A DNA stretch of 64,000 nt from VRUE01 sp963704515 (GCA_963704515.1 OY969913.1:2728001-2792000), one strand, 5' to 3'; positions 1-9,481 are shown, counted from the stretch's first letter. The notes: generated by a model not told the origin, from the sequence alone. Numbers and translations: made by a program.

Positions 1-564
1 CGAGCGCCAGGGCGGCGAATCGACGACGCGCGTCCAGAAGAGCAGCGCCGTGGCGAAGAAGAGAAAGTGCTCGAGCGCGTGGACCGCGGGCCAGCGCAGG
101 GCGGCGTCGTAGAGGACGGGCAGATGCCAGGCGCAGAAGGTGAGGTTGAAGATCAGCCAGGAGACGAGCCCGCCGCCGGCGACCGCCGCCGCTCGACGCA
201 GCGGGGCGAAGCCGGGGCCGGCGACCTCGCGGGCCAGTGAACGGCGCAGCGAGATCGGCAGGCCGCGCCACATCCGCATCCAGGGCCGGGCAAGCGCCAG
301 CAGCGGCGTTGCGACCCCGATCAGCAGGATGTGCTGGACCATGTGCGCCCAGAAGAGCTCGTCAGCGAACTCGTCGAGCGGAGAGTCGACCGCGGCGAGG
401 ATCGCCAGCAGGCCGCCGGCGAAGGCCGCCAGGCGCCAGCCCTCGCCGGCGCCGACCGACCGCCCCCTCCCGCGGCCGCCCAGCCAGTAGAGCGTCGCGG
501 CGCAGAGAACCCAGAGCAGCGCCGGGCCGCCGGTCCAGTCCAGGGGCGTGGCGAGCGAGTCCAT
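1..564 (-). CDS. ctaG: Cytochrome c oxidase assembly factor CtaG (caa3 type), 3' end missing
   Basis: Polytopic membrane protein of the CtaG/caa3 assembly family, thought to help build the copper centres of the oxidase encoded just upstream. The ATG at 564 opens a frame of 188 codons that runs off the window edge, so the C-terminus is missing. Visible family hallmarks are WAHMVQHILL near residue 67 and WHLPVLYDAAL followed by ALEHFLFF, which place paired histidines in membrane segments. The start lies 6 nt after the stop of the subunit III gene, so it is the last visible gene of the minus-strand cox operon. Family assignment is from motifs; function is from the family. Confidence 0.85.
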   Translation of the reverse strand, partial: MDSLATPLDWTGGPALLWVLCAATLYWLGGRGRGRSVGAGEGWRLAAFAGGLLAILAAVDSPLDEFADELFWAHMVQHILLIGVATPLLALARPWMRMWRGLPISLRRSLAREVAGPGFAPLRRAAAVAGGGLVSWLIFNLTFCAWHLPVLYDAALRWPAVHALEHFLFFATALLFWTRVVDSPPWRS

Positions 565-570
565 CGCCGC

Positions 571-1158
571 TCAGACCAGGTAGAGGACGATCCAGGCGAG
601 CACGCCGATCGCCGCCAGCAGCGCCCAGTAGGCGGCGCCGGCGGTAAAGCCCTCCGGCGGGGGCGCCCCCTTGTTCCGCAGCCCGGAGGCAAAGACCGTC
701 TCCAGCCTGTACATCGCCAGCAGGGCGACGACCACGTAGAGCGCGGTCCAGCCGAAGAAGACGCTGGCGTAGCCGCCGCTTTCGGGGCCGAACGGAATAT
801 GGGCGTACTCGAAGCACTGGGCCACGCACCCGAACAGCGCGAGCGCCAGGGAGACTCCCGACGCGGCGACCCAGCGGCCGCCCCTGCGCGCCGCGCGCGC
901 GGCGTAGCCGAAGGCAGCGGCGCTGAGCGCGAAGGCGGCGGCGATCGCGATCCCGTAGCCACTCGGCGGTTCAACCCCGGCCGGCTGCCAGAGCCCGTTG
1001 TTGTCGAGCGAGCGCAGGTAGAAGTAGGCGAAGACGAAGCCGAGGAAGAACATGATCGTCGCCCCGGCCAGCAGGCCGAAGCCGATCCGGTCGATGCGCT
1101 CGTGCAGCTCCGCGGTCTCCGCGTAGCTCGGGGACTGCGTCTGGGCTGAGGACTCCAT
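571..1158 (-). CDS. ctaE: Cytochrome c oxidase subunit III
   Basis: 195-residue heme-copper oxidase subunit III, an inner-membrane subunit that stabilises the catalytic core. It has five or so hydrophobic segments, the first around residues 26-48 with the typical GxxxxFxFxFAYFYLRS pattern. A soluble N-terminal tail contains the HERIDRIGFG stretch common in actinobacterial CtaE. It starts 11 nt downstream of ctaD and ends 6 nt before ctaG, so the genes are almost certainly cotranscribed. The length is normal for five-helix bacterial forms, which lack the first two helices of the mitochondrial subunit. Confidence 0.88.
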   Translation of the reverse strand: MESSAQTQSPSYAETAELHERIDRIGFGLLAGATIMFFLGFVFAYFYLRSLDNNGLWQPAGVEPPSGYGIAIAAAFALSAAAFGYAARAARRGGRWVAASGVSLALALFGCVAQCFEYAHIPFGPESGGYASVFFGWTALYVVVALLAMYRLETVFASGLRNKGAPPPEGFTAGAAYWALLAAIGVLAWIVLYLV

Positions 1159-1169
1159 CGCCGGCCTCC

Positions 1170-3047
1170 CTACCCCGTCGCCTCGGCCGGTTGCGCCAGG
1201 GGCGGGGCCGGCGGCACTCCGTAGTCGTAGGGATCGGAATCGATCACCGGCGGGCGCTCGAAATTCTCAACCGGCACCGGTGTTGGCGTCTGCCACTCGA
1301 GCGACTTCGAGCCCCAGGGGTTGGCGGCAGCCGGCTTGCGCACGATCGCCAGCGAGTAGACCACGTTGGCGAGGAAGACCAGCATCGACGCCCCCAGCAC
1401 GAAGGCCGATACCGAGACCCAGATGTTGAGCCCCTGCAGGTGCGACGGGTAGGTCACCACGCGGCGCGGCATCCCCATCAGGCCGAGCGCGAAGAGCGGC
1501 GCGAAGGTCGAGTTGAAGGCGATGAACATCGTCCAGAAGTGGATCTTCCCCAGCCGCTCGTTGAGCTGCATCCCGAACATCTTCGGCACCCAGTAGTAGA
1601 CCGCGGCGAAGAAGGCGAAGACCAGGCCTCCCATGATCGTGTAGTGGAAGTGGGCCATGACGAAGAAGCTGCCGTGGGTGGCGACGTCGCTGGGCACGTC
1701 GGAGAGGAACACCCCGGATGCGCCGCCGATGAAGAAGTTGAAGAACCAGGCGAGGCAGAACAGCATCGGCACCGTGTAGCGGATCTTCGCTCGCCAGAGC
1801 GTCGCCATGCCGGCCAGGAAGACCAGGCCGGTCGGCACCGAGATCGACTCGGTGGAGAACATGTAGAAGGGCCGCAGGGTCGAGTTGAGCCCGCTGACGA
1901 AGAGGTGGTGCTGCCAGACGAAGAAGCTGAGCAGCATCACGCCGAGGATCCCCGCCACGGCGATCCGGTAGCCCCAGAGCGGTTTGCGGGCGAAGACGGG
2001 CAGGATCTCAAGCACGATCCCGAAGCCCGGCAGGGCGAGGACGTAGACCTCGGGGTGGCCGAAGAACCAGAACAGGTTCTGGAACAGGTAGGGGCTGCCG
2101 CCGGCGGCCGCGAGGAAGTAGGAGGTCTGCACGCCACGGTCGAAGGCGACCATCAGCAGGGCGGCGATCAGCACCGGGGCCGCCAGCACCATCAGGATCG
2201 AGGTGCTGAGCGCGCCCCAGCAGAAGATCGGCAGCCTCCCCCAGGTCAGCCCCGGGGCGCGCATGGTGACGATCGTGGCGATCATGTTCAGTCCCAGCAA
2301 GATCATCGAGAGCCCGACCAGGGCGAAGAAGAAGATGTAGGAGTCGAAGCCGTAGTTGGCCTGGACGTTGAGCGGCGCGTAGCCGGTCCAGCCGGTCGGG
2401 AAGCCGCCGAAGAAGATCGTCGTGACGAGGATCGTCCCGGCCGCCATCAACAGCCAGAAGGTGATCGCCTCGACCCGGGGGAAGGCCATCCGCCGGGCGC
2501 CGATCATCAGCGGCACGAGATAGTTGGCGAAGGGGCCGAGCACCCCCGAGGTCATGATCCCCATCATCATCGTGCCGTGCAGGCCGACCAGGGTGAGGTA
2601 GTTGCCGGCGCCGAAGACCTGCGGCGAGGGCTGCAGCAGCTCGACCCGGATCAGCATCGCGTTCAGCCCGGCGATGAAGAAGAAGAGGCCGATGCCGAAG
2701 AGGTACTGGACGCCGACCACCTTGTGGTCGGTGCAGAGCCCGAAGTAACGGCCGATGCCGCCGTGCTCGTTTTCGGTGTGGGAGCGATCGCGCCCCAGCA
2801 TCCGCGCCAGCGGATACCTGGCGAAGCCGAGCCCGACCAGGAAGCCGACCACGAAGAACAGGTAGCCGAGCATCAGGGCAACGTCGTTTTGGTTGGTGTC
2901 CTCGAAGAAGCCGAGGCTTTCGGCGTGGATCTGGTGACCGAGCCACCAGCCGAAGTAGAAGCCGACCACGCCGAGGACGACGCCGCCGAGCAGGTTGAAG
3001 CCGATCAGGCGGCGCCAGAGCGGCCCGTCCACCGTCGCTTCGCTCAT
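1170..3047 (-). CDS. ctaD: Cytochrome c oxidase subunit I (catalytic)
   Basis: 625-residue catalytic subunit that reduces oxygen to water at the heme/CuB site. Ligands are all present: H157 for the low-spin heme, H331 and Y335 in HPEVY, H380 and H381 for CuB, and H466 and H468 in AHFHY. Two additional hydrophobic segments (about 17-40 and 56-78) precede the usual core. Two proton-channel positions are unusual. The loop that normally reads GAPDMAFPRMNN is GARRMAFPRVEA (183-194), losing the D-channel entry Asp. The K-channel Lys of PTGIK is Val in PTGLV (405-409). The glutamate at the end of the D-channel (E333) is kept. The ATG overlaps the ctaC stop by 4 nt. Confidence 0.95.
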   Translation of the reverse strand: MSEATVDGPLWRRLIGFNLLGGVVLGVVGFYFGWWLGHQIHAESLGFFEDTNQNDVALMLGYLFFVVGFLVGLGFARYPLARMLGRDRSHTENEHGGIGRYFGLCTDHKVVGVQYLFGIGLFFFIAGLNAMLIRVELLQPSPQVFGAGNYLTLVGLHGTMMMGIMTSGVLGPFANYLVPLMIGARRMAFPRVEAITFWLLMAAGTILVTTIFFGGFPTGWTGYAPLNVQANYGFDSYIFFFALVGLSMILLGLNMIATIVTMRAPGLTWGRLPIFCWGALSTSILMVLAAPVLIAALLMVAFDRGVQTSYFLAAAGGSPYLFQNLFWFFGHPEVYVLALPGFGIVLEILPVFARKPLWGYRIAVAGILGVMLLSFFVWQHHLFVSGLNSTLRPFYMFSTESISVPTGLVFLAGMATLWRAKIRYTVPMLFCLAWFFNFFIGGASGVFLSDVPSDVATHGSFFVMAHFHYTIMGGLVFAFFAAVYYWVPKMFGMQLNERLGKIHFWTMFIAFNSTFAPLFALGLMGMPRRVVTYPSHLQGLNIWVSVSAFVLGASMLVFLANVVYSLAIVRKPAAANPWGSKSLEWQTPTPVPVENFERPPVIDSDPYDYGVPPAPPLAQPAEATG

Positions 3048-3871
3048 CCGCCTCTCCTATCCGGTTCTGGGAAGTAGTGCGTCGCGTATTTCGGCAGCAC
3101 CTTCGCGGCCGGCGCGAAGATCCTCTGCTGCCGGTGAATCCAGCGGGCGAAATCCGCGTCGCTGACCACCTGGCCGGTGTCGAACATGTATCCGTGCCAG
3201 AGGCCGCAGAGCTCGCTGCAGTGGATTTCGAAGGCGCGTTCTTCGTCGGGCTTGACGTAGGCGACGTTGTCGACGCCGGGATTGGCGTCGGCCTTGACGC
3301 CCAGCCTCGGCGCCCAGAAGGAGTGGATCACGTCGAGCGAGGTGACGTGCAGGGCGATCTGCTGGCCTACGGGCAGCTCGAGGTGCGCGGTCTCGATGCC
3401 GCCGTAGGTCGGGTAGCGATAGGTGAACTCCCATTGCTGCGCGATCACCTGCACCGGCATCGCCTTGCCCGAAGGCGTGAAGGCCGGATCCGGACCCTGC
3501 CCGCCGCCGGCGCCGGCGTCGGTCAGCTCGACCGTGCCGAAGGTGGCGAGAAAGAGGACGATGATCGTCGTCACGACCAGCCAGGGAACGTGCACCCGCT
3601 TGTCGTCGCGGACGTCGACGCCCTCCACCGGCCCGCCCTTGCGATGGCGGAAGACGACCAGGGTGTAGGCGAAGTAGGCGATGATCGTCGCCGCGATCGG
3701 CGTGACGATCCCGAGCAGGACCGTGTCGTCGAAGACCTGATTCCGCGAGGCGCTGGTGGCGTTGCCCGGCGGCAGGGTCGGCGCGATCACGGCGACCACG
3801 ATCGGGGTCGCGATCGCGCTCAGCACCAGCGCGAGGATCGCGACCCGGCGCAGGTGGTTTGGCTCTTTCAT
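3044..3871 (-). CDS. ctaC: Cytochrome c oxidase subunit II with CuA site
   Basis: 275-residue subunit II that takes electrons from cytochrome c through a binuclear CuA centre outside the membrane. The CuA motif is complete: H183 in DVIHSFW and CSELCGLWHGYM with C218, E220, C222, H226 and M229. Hydrophobic segments at about 11-30 (signal or first helix), 52-74 and 95-113 precede the cupredoxin domain. There is no C-terminal cytochrome c domain, so the electron donor is separate. The ATG at 3871 lies 9 nt after the stop of the upstream cupredoxin gene, and the stop overlaps the ctaD start. Confidence 0.95.
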   Translation of the reverse strand: MKEPNHLRRVAILALVLSAIATPIVVAVIAPTLPPGNATSASRNQVFDDTVLLGIVTPIAATIIAYFAYTLVVFRHRKGGPVEGVDVRDDKRVHVPWLVVTTIIVLFLATFGTVELTDAGAGGGQGPDPAFTPSGKAMPVQVIAQQWEFTYRYPTYGGIETAHLELPVGQQIALHVTSLDVIHSFWAPRLGVKADANPGVDNVAYVKPDEERAFEIHCSELCGLWHGYMFDTGQVVSDADFARWIHRQQRIFAPAAKVLPKYATHYFPEPDRRGG

Positions 3872-3880
3872 CCCCCTCCC

Positions 3881-4543
3881 CTAGACGACATGGAGGAACC
3901 CGTCCATGTAGCCGATCGTCTGCATCGGGCCGCCGAAGCCCGCGAGGAAGCCCGCGGCGCAGGGCACGAAGCACTGCCAGCGGTAACGGCCCGGCTTGCC
4001 GGTACGGATCGTGAAGGTGATCGTCTCGTGCGCCTGCTTGAGGCTGCAGGGCCCTTCCTCGCACTGGCCCTCCTCGTCTTCGGGAACGCCCCGCAGGGGG
4101 ACTATCAGGCCAAGTTCGGGGGCCGCGAAGGTGTGCGACGCTTCCTCGGGCGGGATCGACTTCATCCGCTTGCCGTCGACTCGCATAACCCCGCCGACGG
4201 TTCCCTGCACCTGGGAGAGGAAGGGATTGCGCAGGCCGCTGTCGCCGTCGAACTGGTACACGGTGACGTGAACCAGGGCGTGGGCCGGCAGCTTGTATTC
4301 GGTGCTGTGGACCCATTCGCCCTGCGGGTTCTTGATCAGATAGGACACCCACGACTTGTTGGCGCCCTGCGGGCCGACGGCCGCCTCGGTCTTCAGGGTC
4401 AGCTGGGCGGTGCGAGCGGTGACGTGGCTCGCTTCGACGGTCGGGGGCGACTTGGTGAAGCCGGCGACGTAGAAGCCGATCAGCGCCGCGACGCAGAGGG
4501 TCGCGACGACTGTCACCGCAAGTCTTGTCGATACCGAACTCAC
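3881..4543 (-). CDS. Membrane-anchored cupredoxin-domain protein of the cox operon
   Basis: 220-residue protein with one N-terminal membrane anchor (about residues 8-28) and a cupredoxin-like exported domain. The end resembles the CuA region of subunit II but is degenerate: WQCFVPCAAGF keeps two cysteines, while the following His and Met are absent and replaced by GGPMQTIGYMDGF. A possible upstream His ligand lies in SHTFAAPELG. It could hold a single copper or act as an assembly partner. The GTG at 4543 was chosen because it opens on the anchor and has GGAGCGAG in front; longer readings would run into the divergent gene. It is the first gene of the cox operon. Confidence 0.7.
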   Translation of the reverse strand: MSSVSTRLAVTVVATLCVAALIGFYVAGFTKSPPTVEASHVTARTAQLTLKTEAAVGPQGANKSWVSYLIKNPQGEWVHSTEYKLPAHALVHVTVYQFDGDSGLRNPFLSQVQGTVGGVMRVDGKRMKSIPPEEASHTFAAPELGLIVPLRGVPEDEEGQCEEGPCSLKQAHETITFTIRTGKPGRYRWQCFVPCAAGFLAGFGGPMQTIGYMDGFLHVV

Positions 4544-4601
4544 CTCGCTCCTTCCGTCGAACCGCTTCCCGGGCGGCGCTCGATCTAACTTAGTCCAGGG
4601 A

Positions 4602-5111
4602 ATGAGCCATCGCAACCTCATCATCGCGATCGCCGCGGTCATTGCGGTGGGCGCGCTGCTCGCCGACGGCCTGCTCAGCGCCGGCGACAGCCCTTCCGAA
4701 CCCGGCAAGCCGGCGCCTCCCCTGCCGAGCGAAGTGCTGGTACCGCCGCGCGTCACCATCGCCAGCCTGCGTGGCAGGCCGGCGGCGATCAACTTCTGGG
4801 CCAGCTGGTGCGAGCCGTGCCGTGAAGAGGCCCCCGAATTCGAGCGCCTCGCCCGCGCTCTGCACGGTCGCGCCGCGCTCGTCGGCGTCGACTCCGAAGA
4901 CGACCGCGCCGCGGCCCTGTCCTTCGTCCATCGCTACGGCTGGACCTTCCCCACTCTGCGCGCCGACGCCGGGAGCGCTCCGCGCTACGGCGTCTTCGGT
5001 CTGCCGACCACGGTGATCGTCGATCGCGCAGGGCGAATCGAGGAGGTCCTCCGCGGCCCCCAGACCGCCGCCGACCTGGCGCGCGCGTTGGGCCTCAGCG
5101 TCGCCCCGTAA
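4602..5111 (+). CDS. TlpA/ResA-like membrane-anchored thioredoxin
   Basis: 169-residue thiol-disulfide oxidoreductase anchored by an N-terminal helix (residues 5-27) with the thioredoxin domain outside the cytoplasm. The active site is WCEPC (C70, C73) in FWASWCEPC, and the cis-proline is P135 in GLPTT. Such proteins reduce disulfides of apocytochrome c or oxidase copper sites. The divergent position 58 nt from the cox operon supports a role in oxidase maturation, though the substrate is not shown by the sequence. The last 17 nt overlap the convergent phosphatase gene. Confidence 0.82.
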   Translation: MSHRNLIIAIAAVIAVGALLADGLLSAGDSPSEPGKPAPPLPSEVLVPPRVTIASLRGRPAAINFWASWCEPCREEAPEFERLARALHGRAALVGVDSEDDRAAALSFVHRYGWTFPTLRADAGSAPRYGVFGLPTTVIVDRAGRIEEVLRGPQTAADLARALGLSVAP

Positions 5112-5880
5112 AGCGGCGCGGCGGTTGCTTGCGCCGGGCGGCGATCCGCGAGCCGCCGAAGCCGGCGACCGTGGCCAACAGGGTGACCGCGACCGCGACC
5201 AGGCGGCGGCCGAGGCGCTCGAAGCGCATCACCTGCCAACCCTCCTCGCGGGCGATCTCGAGCAGCGGCGGGTCGGGGTTGACGACGACCGGGTTGCCGA
5301 CCGCGCGCAGCATCGGCAGGTCGGAAGCCGAGTCGGAGTAGGCGTAGGAGGCGGCGAGGTCAATCTCGTGCTCGGCGGCGAAGACCTCCATCGCCTCGAC
5401 CTTGCCCTTGCCGTAGACGAAGGGGCCGTCGAAGCGGCCGGTGAGCGCGCCGTCCTCGCCGACCCCGTAGCGGGTGCCGACGCCGCCGTCCATGCCGAGC
5501 ACGGCGGCCAGCGGCTCGACCACGCCGCTGCCGGCGGCACTGACGATGAAGGTGGGACGGCCGGCGTCCTGGTGGGCGTAGACCTCGTCGAGCATCTGCG
5601 GGTAGACGCGCGGCAGGATCGCCGCCATCACCTCGGGGTTCATCCGTTCGAGCGTGCGCGCGGGGACGCCCGCGATCAGCTCGCGGGCGACCTTCAGCAC
5701 CTCGGTCGTGCGCTCGTCGGTGGTGCCACGCAGCCGGTAGCGCAGGTGCTCGACCCCCCAGCCGGCCAGCTGCCGGCGGCTGACCAGCTTGTGGCGGCGG
5801 GCGACGCGGGCGAACTGCATCCCCGACGACCCCGCCATCAGGGTCTTGTCGAGGTCGAAGAAGGCAGCCGCCCGCTGCAC
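5095..5880 (-). CDS. HAD-IB family phosphatase (SerB-like)
   Basis: 261-residue haloacid dehalogenase-superfamily hydrolase. Motif I is FFDLDKTL (nucleophile D9, acid/base D11), the conserved Lys lies in YGKGKVEAM, and motif IV is YSDSASDLPML. This combination is typical of subfamily IB, which includes phosphoserine phosphatase and related actinobacterial enzymes. A C-terminal hydrophobic stretch (VAVAVTLLATVAGFGG) may attach it to the membrane, which is unusual for SerB. The GTG at 5880 sits 4 nt after the thiolase stop, giving a tight two-gene unit. The substrate is unknown. It overlaps the convergent tlpA-like gene by 17 nt. Confidence 0.75.
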   Translation of the reverse strand: MQRAAAFFDLDKTLMAGSSGMQFARVARRHKLVSRRQLAGWGVEHLRYRLRGTTDERTTEVLKVARELIAGVPARTLERMNPEVMAAILPRVYPQMLDEVYAHQDAGRPTFIVSAAGSGVVEPLAAVLGMDGGVGTRYGVGEDGALTGRFDGPFVYGKGKVEAMEVFAAEHEIDLAASYAYSDSASDLPMLRAVGNPVVVNPDPPLLEIAREEGWQVMRFERLGRRLVAVAVTLLATVAGFGGSRIAARRKQPPRRFTGRR

Positions 5881-5884
5881 TGCC

Positions 5885-7060
<1,176 letters not shown>

Positions 7061-7149
7061 ATGGGGCTGCCTTTCTTCTAGTGGTTGTGCCGGGTCTCGG
7101 CTCGATTAGAGGAGGGCCGCCTGGCCCAAGGGGGACGATAGCGCGAGGC

Positions 7150-7180
7150 TTGACTCAGCCGCAGTGCGCAACGTCATAGA
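7150..7180 (+). promoter_or_regulatory. Possible promoter of pepA
   Basis: TTGACT at 7150-7155 could be a -35 box with CATAGA at 7175-7180 as a poor -10 after a long 19-nt spacer. The leader to the TTG start at 7193 would be only a few bases, close to a leaderless transcript. This is a visual match only, in the 132-nt gap between the divergent thiolase and pepA genes. Confidence 0.25.
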
Positions 7181-7192
7181 CTCGCGAGCTTC

Positions 7193-8629
7193 TTGAACGT
7201 CGCCGTCAGCCAGATTCAGATCCCCGAGGTCGAGGCGGACCTGCTCGCGGTCGGCCTCTGCGAGGGCGAGGAGCTGCCGCTCGAGCTCGCCTCGGCGCCC
7301 GGCGCCGCCGACGCGAAGGGCGCCTTCAAGACGCTGCGCACGATCTTCCCCGAAGCGCCCGGCCGGGTCCTCGTCGCCGGTCTCGGCAAGCGCGAGGAGC
7401 TCGACACCGAGCGGCTGCGGGTCGCCGCGGCCCTCGTCGCCAAAGAGGCCGCCAAGCTGAAGGCGGGATCGCTGGCCTGGGCACTGCCCGAGGGTGACGA
7501 CCCGGCGGCGCTCACCGAGGGCGTGGTCACCGGCACGATCCTCGGCGCTTACCGCTTCGACCGCTTCGTCAGCTCCGACCCCGACGACCCGGCGCCGCCC
7601 AAGATCGAGTCGCTGACGCTGCTCGGACCGGAGAGCGTCGCAGAGGCGGCGGAGACCGCCCGTGTCTGCGCCGAGGCGCAGAACCGCGCCCGCGATCTGC
7701 AGAGCCTGCCCTCCAATGTCGCCACCCCCTCCTACCTGGCCAACCGCGCCGAGGAGATCGCCGCCACCCACGACTCGCTCAGCGTCGAGATCTTCGGCCG
7801 GGAGGAGATCGCCGCCAAGGGGATGGGCGGACTGGTCGCGGTAAGCCAGGGCGGCGCCGAGGACCCGCGTTTGATCGTGCTGCGCTACGACGGCGGCGGC
7901 TCGGGCGAGACCCTCGGCCTCATCGGCAAGGGAGTCACCTTCGACACCGGCGGCATCTCGCTGAAGCCCTCGGCGGGGATGCAGGAGATGAAGATGGACA
8001 TGTCGGGCGCCGCCGCGGTGATCGAGGCGGTCGGCGCGATCGCCGAGCTGGGGCTGTCGCTGAGCCTGATCGCGGTCGTGCCGTCGACCGAGAACATGCC
8101 CTCCGGCACCGCGATCAAGCCCGGCGACATCATCACCCAGTACAGCGGCAAGACGGTTGAGATCAACAACACCGACGCCGAGGGGCGGCTGATCCTCGCC
8201 GACGCGCTGGCCTACGCGATCGAGCAGGGGGCGGACCGGGTGGTCGACATCGCCACCCTGACCGGCGCCGTGATGATCGCCCTCGGGTCCACCCACGCCG
8301 CGGTGATCAGCAATGACGACACCTTGGCCGGAGAGATTGAGGACGTCGGCAAGGAGACCGGCGAGCTGGTTTGGCGGCTTCCCCTCCACGCCGAGTACAA
8401 GGCACTGATGAAGGGCACGGTCGCCGACCTCACCAACGCGGCGCCCAAGCGCAAGGCCGGCACGATCTCCGCCGCCGGCTTCCTCGAGGAATTCGTCGGC
8501 GACACGCCCTGGGCCCACCTCGACATCGCCGGCACCGCCTGGGACGTCGGCCGCGCCTACACCGGCAGCGACGCCAGCGGCTACGGCGTGCGACTGCTCA
8601 TCGGCCTCGCGCGCGAGCTCTCGGACTGA
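7193..8629 (+). CDS. pepA: Leucyl aminopeptidase, M17 family
   Basis: 478-residue cytosolic two-metal aminopeptidase that removes N-terminal residues from peptides. The signature NTDAEGRLILADAL is present, with the metal-binding GKGVTFDTGGISLKP and MKMDMSGAAAV stretches upstream. The N-terminal domain (about 1-160) is the more variable macro-like domain of the family. The reading frame begins at a TTG, chosen because NVAVSQIQIPEVEADLLAV opens the conserved first beta strand; no ATG lies nearby. It faces the thioesterase gene across a strong bidirectional hairpin. Confidence 0.92.
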   Translation: MNVAVSQIQIPEVEADLLAVGLCEGEELPLELASAPGAADAKGAFKTLRTIFPEAPGRVLVAGLGKREELDTERLRVAAALVAKEAAKLKAGSLAWALPEGDDPAALTEGVVTGTILGAYRFDRFVSSDPDDPAPPKIESLTLLGPESVAEAAETARVCAEAQNRARDLQSLPSNVATPSYLANRAEEIAATHDSLSVEIFGREEIAAKGMGGLVAVSQGGAEDPRLIVLRYDGGGSGETLGLIGKGVTFDTGGISLKPSAGMQEMKMDMSGAAAVIEAVGAIAELGLSLSLIAVVPSTENMPSGTAIKPGDIITQYSGKTVEINNTDAEGRLILADALAYAIEQGADRVVDIATLTGAVMIALGSTHAAVISNDDTLAGEIEDVGKETGELVWRLPLHAEYKALMKGTVADLTNAAPKRKAGTISAAGFLEEFVGDTPWAHLDIAGTAWDVGRAYTGSDASGYGVRLLIGLARELSD

Positions 8630-8632
8630 GCG

Positions 8633-8683
8633 CCGGGCGTAACGCGCAACGGCTCCATACCGTCCACAAGGCGTTACACCCGG
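8633..8683. terminator. Bidirectional hairpin between pepA and thioesterase gene
   Basis: Inverted repeat CCGGGCGTAACGC (8633-8645) and GCGTTACACCCGG (8671-8683) pair over 13 positions with one mismatch. It fills the gap between two convergent stop codons, so it most likely terminates both transcripts. There is no U-run. Confidence 0.6.
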
Positions 8684-9256
8684 TCACGCGCCGCCGAGGA
8701 TCATGCAGGTGGCGATGCCGTGGGCGAGCAGCTTGCCGCTGTCGGCCGCGGTCAGGTTGGCCTCGACGGTTGCCTGGCGGCGGCCGCGGTAGAGGACGTT
8801 GGCCTCGCAGAGGACGCGGCCGGTGTCGCGGGTGATTGGGCGCACGTACTTGGCCTCGAGGCCGAGCGAGGTGTAGCCGACGCCGGCGGGCAGGGTCGTG
8901 TGGACGGCGCAGCCCAGGGCCGAGTCGAGCAGGGTCGCGGCGTAGCCACCGTGGACGACGCCGATCGGGTTGTAGTGCTCCTCCCCCGGTTCGCCCTCGA
9001 AGACGACGCGTCCCTCCTCCAGCTCGACCGGGCGCAGCCGCATCGTCACCGCGATCGGCGGCGGCGGCATCTCGCCGGTGACGACCGCCGTCATGTACTC
9101 CATCCCGGTCATCGTCGCCCCTGCGGCCGCGGTCGGCACCGGGTCCTGCCAGACCAGAGTGCGACTGCGAGCGCTCTCCGGATTGGCCTTGGCGAACGCT
9201 TCGGCAACGTCCTGGGCGGTCCCCTCCGGCGCCGTGACGACGGCGTTGCCGCTCAA
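8684..9256 (-). CDS. PaaI-type hotdog-fold thioesterase
   Basis: 190-residue hotdog-fold protein with the PaaI signature NPIGVVHGGYAATLLDSALG around residues 100-120, where the His-Gly-Gly stretch and downstream Asp belong to the acyl-CoA thioesterase site. The substrate is probably an aryl- or acyl-CoA, which fits the neighbouring thiolase, aldehyde dehydrogenase and acyl-CoA dehydrogenase genes. The frame begins with a TTG overlapping the TGA of a small upstream reading frame (TTGA), suggesting translational coupling. The TLVWQDP segment before the fold is common in related proteins and supports the long N-terminus. Confidence 0.8.
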   Translation of the reverse strand: MSGNAVVTAPEGTAQDVAEAFAKANPESARSRTLVWQDPVPTAAAGATMTGMEYMTAVVTGEMPPPPIAVTMRLRPVELEEGRVVFEGEPGEEHYNPIGVVHGGYAATLLDSALGCAVHTTLPAGVGYTSLGLEAKYVRPITRDTGRVLCEANVLYRGRRQATVEANLTAADSGKLLAHGIATCMILGGA

Positions 9257-9408
9257 CGGCCGGTCCTGCGCGCGTGACCGTGGCCGCGCTCACGCACCGA
9301 CTGCGGGCTCGCCGGGTAGATCAGGTCGGCGGTGATCTCGGCCTGGCTGATCGAGATCCGCGGGGCCTTCGAACGGTGGTTATGCCTATGTCTCAGAATC
9401 AACCTCAT
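9253..9408 (-). CDS. Small 51-residue protein upstream of thioesterase
   Basis: An ATG preceded by GGAGATGGAG opens a 51-codon frame rich in Arg and His (begins MRLILRHRHNHRSK, middle part ISISQAEITADLIYPASP). Its TGA overlaps the TTG start of the thioesterase gene, the arrangement expected of a coupled two-gene operon. I recognise no domain. It may be a real small protein, a leader peptide that feeds ribosomes into the thioesterase, or a chance frame. The good ribosome-binding site and the overlap are the arguments for it. It would be controlled from the region holding the HxlR palindromes. Confidence 0.45.
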   Translation of the reverse strand: MRLILRHRHNHRSKAPRISISQAEITADLIYPASPQSVRERGHGHARRTGR

Positions 9409-9429
9409 CTCCATCTCCGTTCCCCCTCC

Positions 9430-9481
9430 GCTGACTTCCTGGCTTTGAATCCGTATGCCCCCAAAACCACGAAGTCAGCGA
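9430..9481. repeat. Inverted repeat in divergent control region
   Basis: CGCTGACTTC (9430-9439) and GAAGTCAGCG (9472-9481) form a perfect 10-bp inverted repeat with a 32-nt loop. It lies between the small reading frame start (9408) and the HxlR palindrome pair. It could be a hairpin in the leader of the minus-strand operon or a second protein-binding site. Confidence 0.4.

Noticed and set aside
1191..3077. A 628-codon open frame on the plus strand opposite ctaD
   Set aside because: Shadow of the GC-rich ctaD gene: composition is His/Arg/Glu-rich with no domain, while the minus strand encodes a complete oxidase subunit I.
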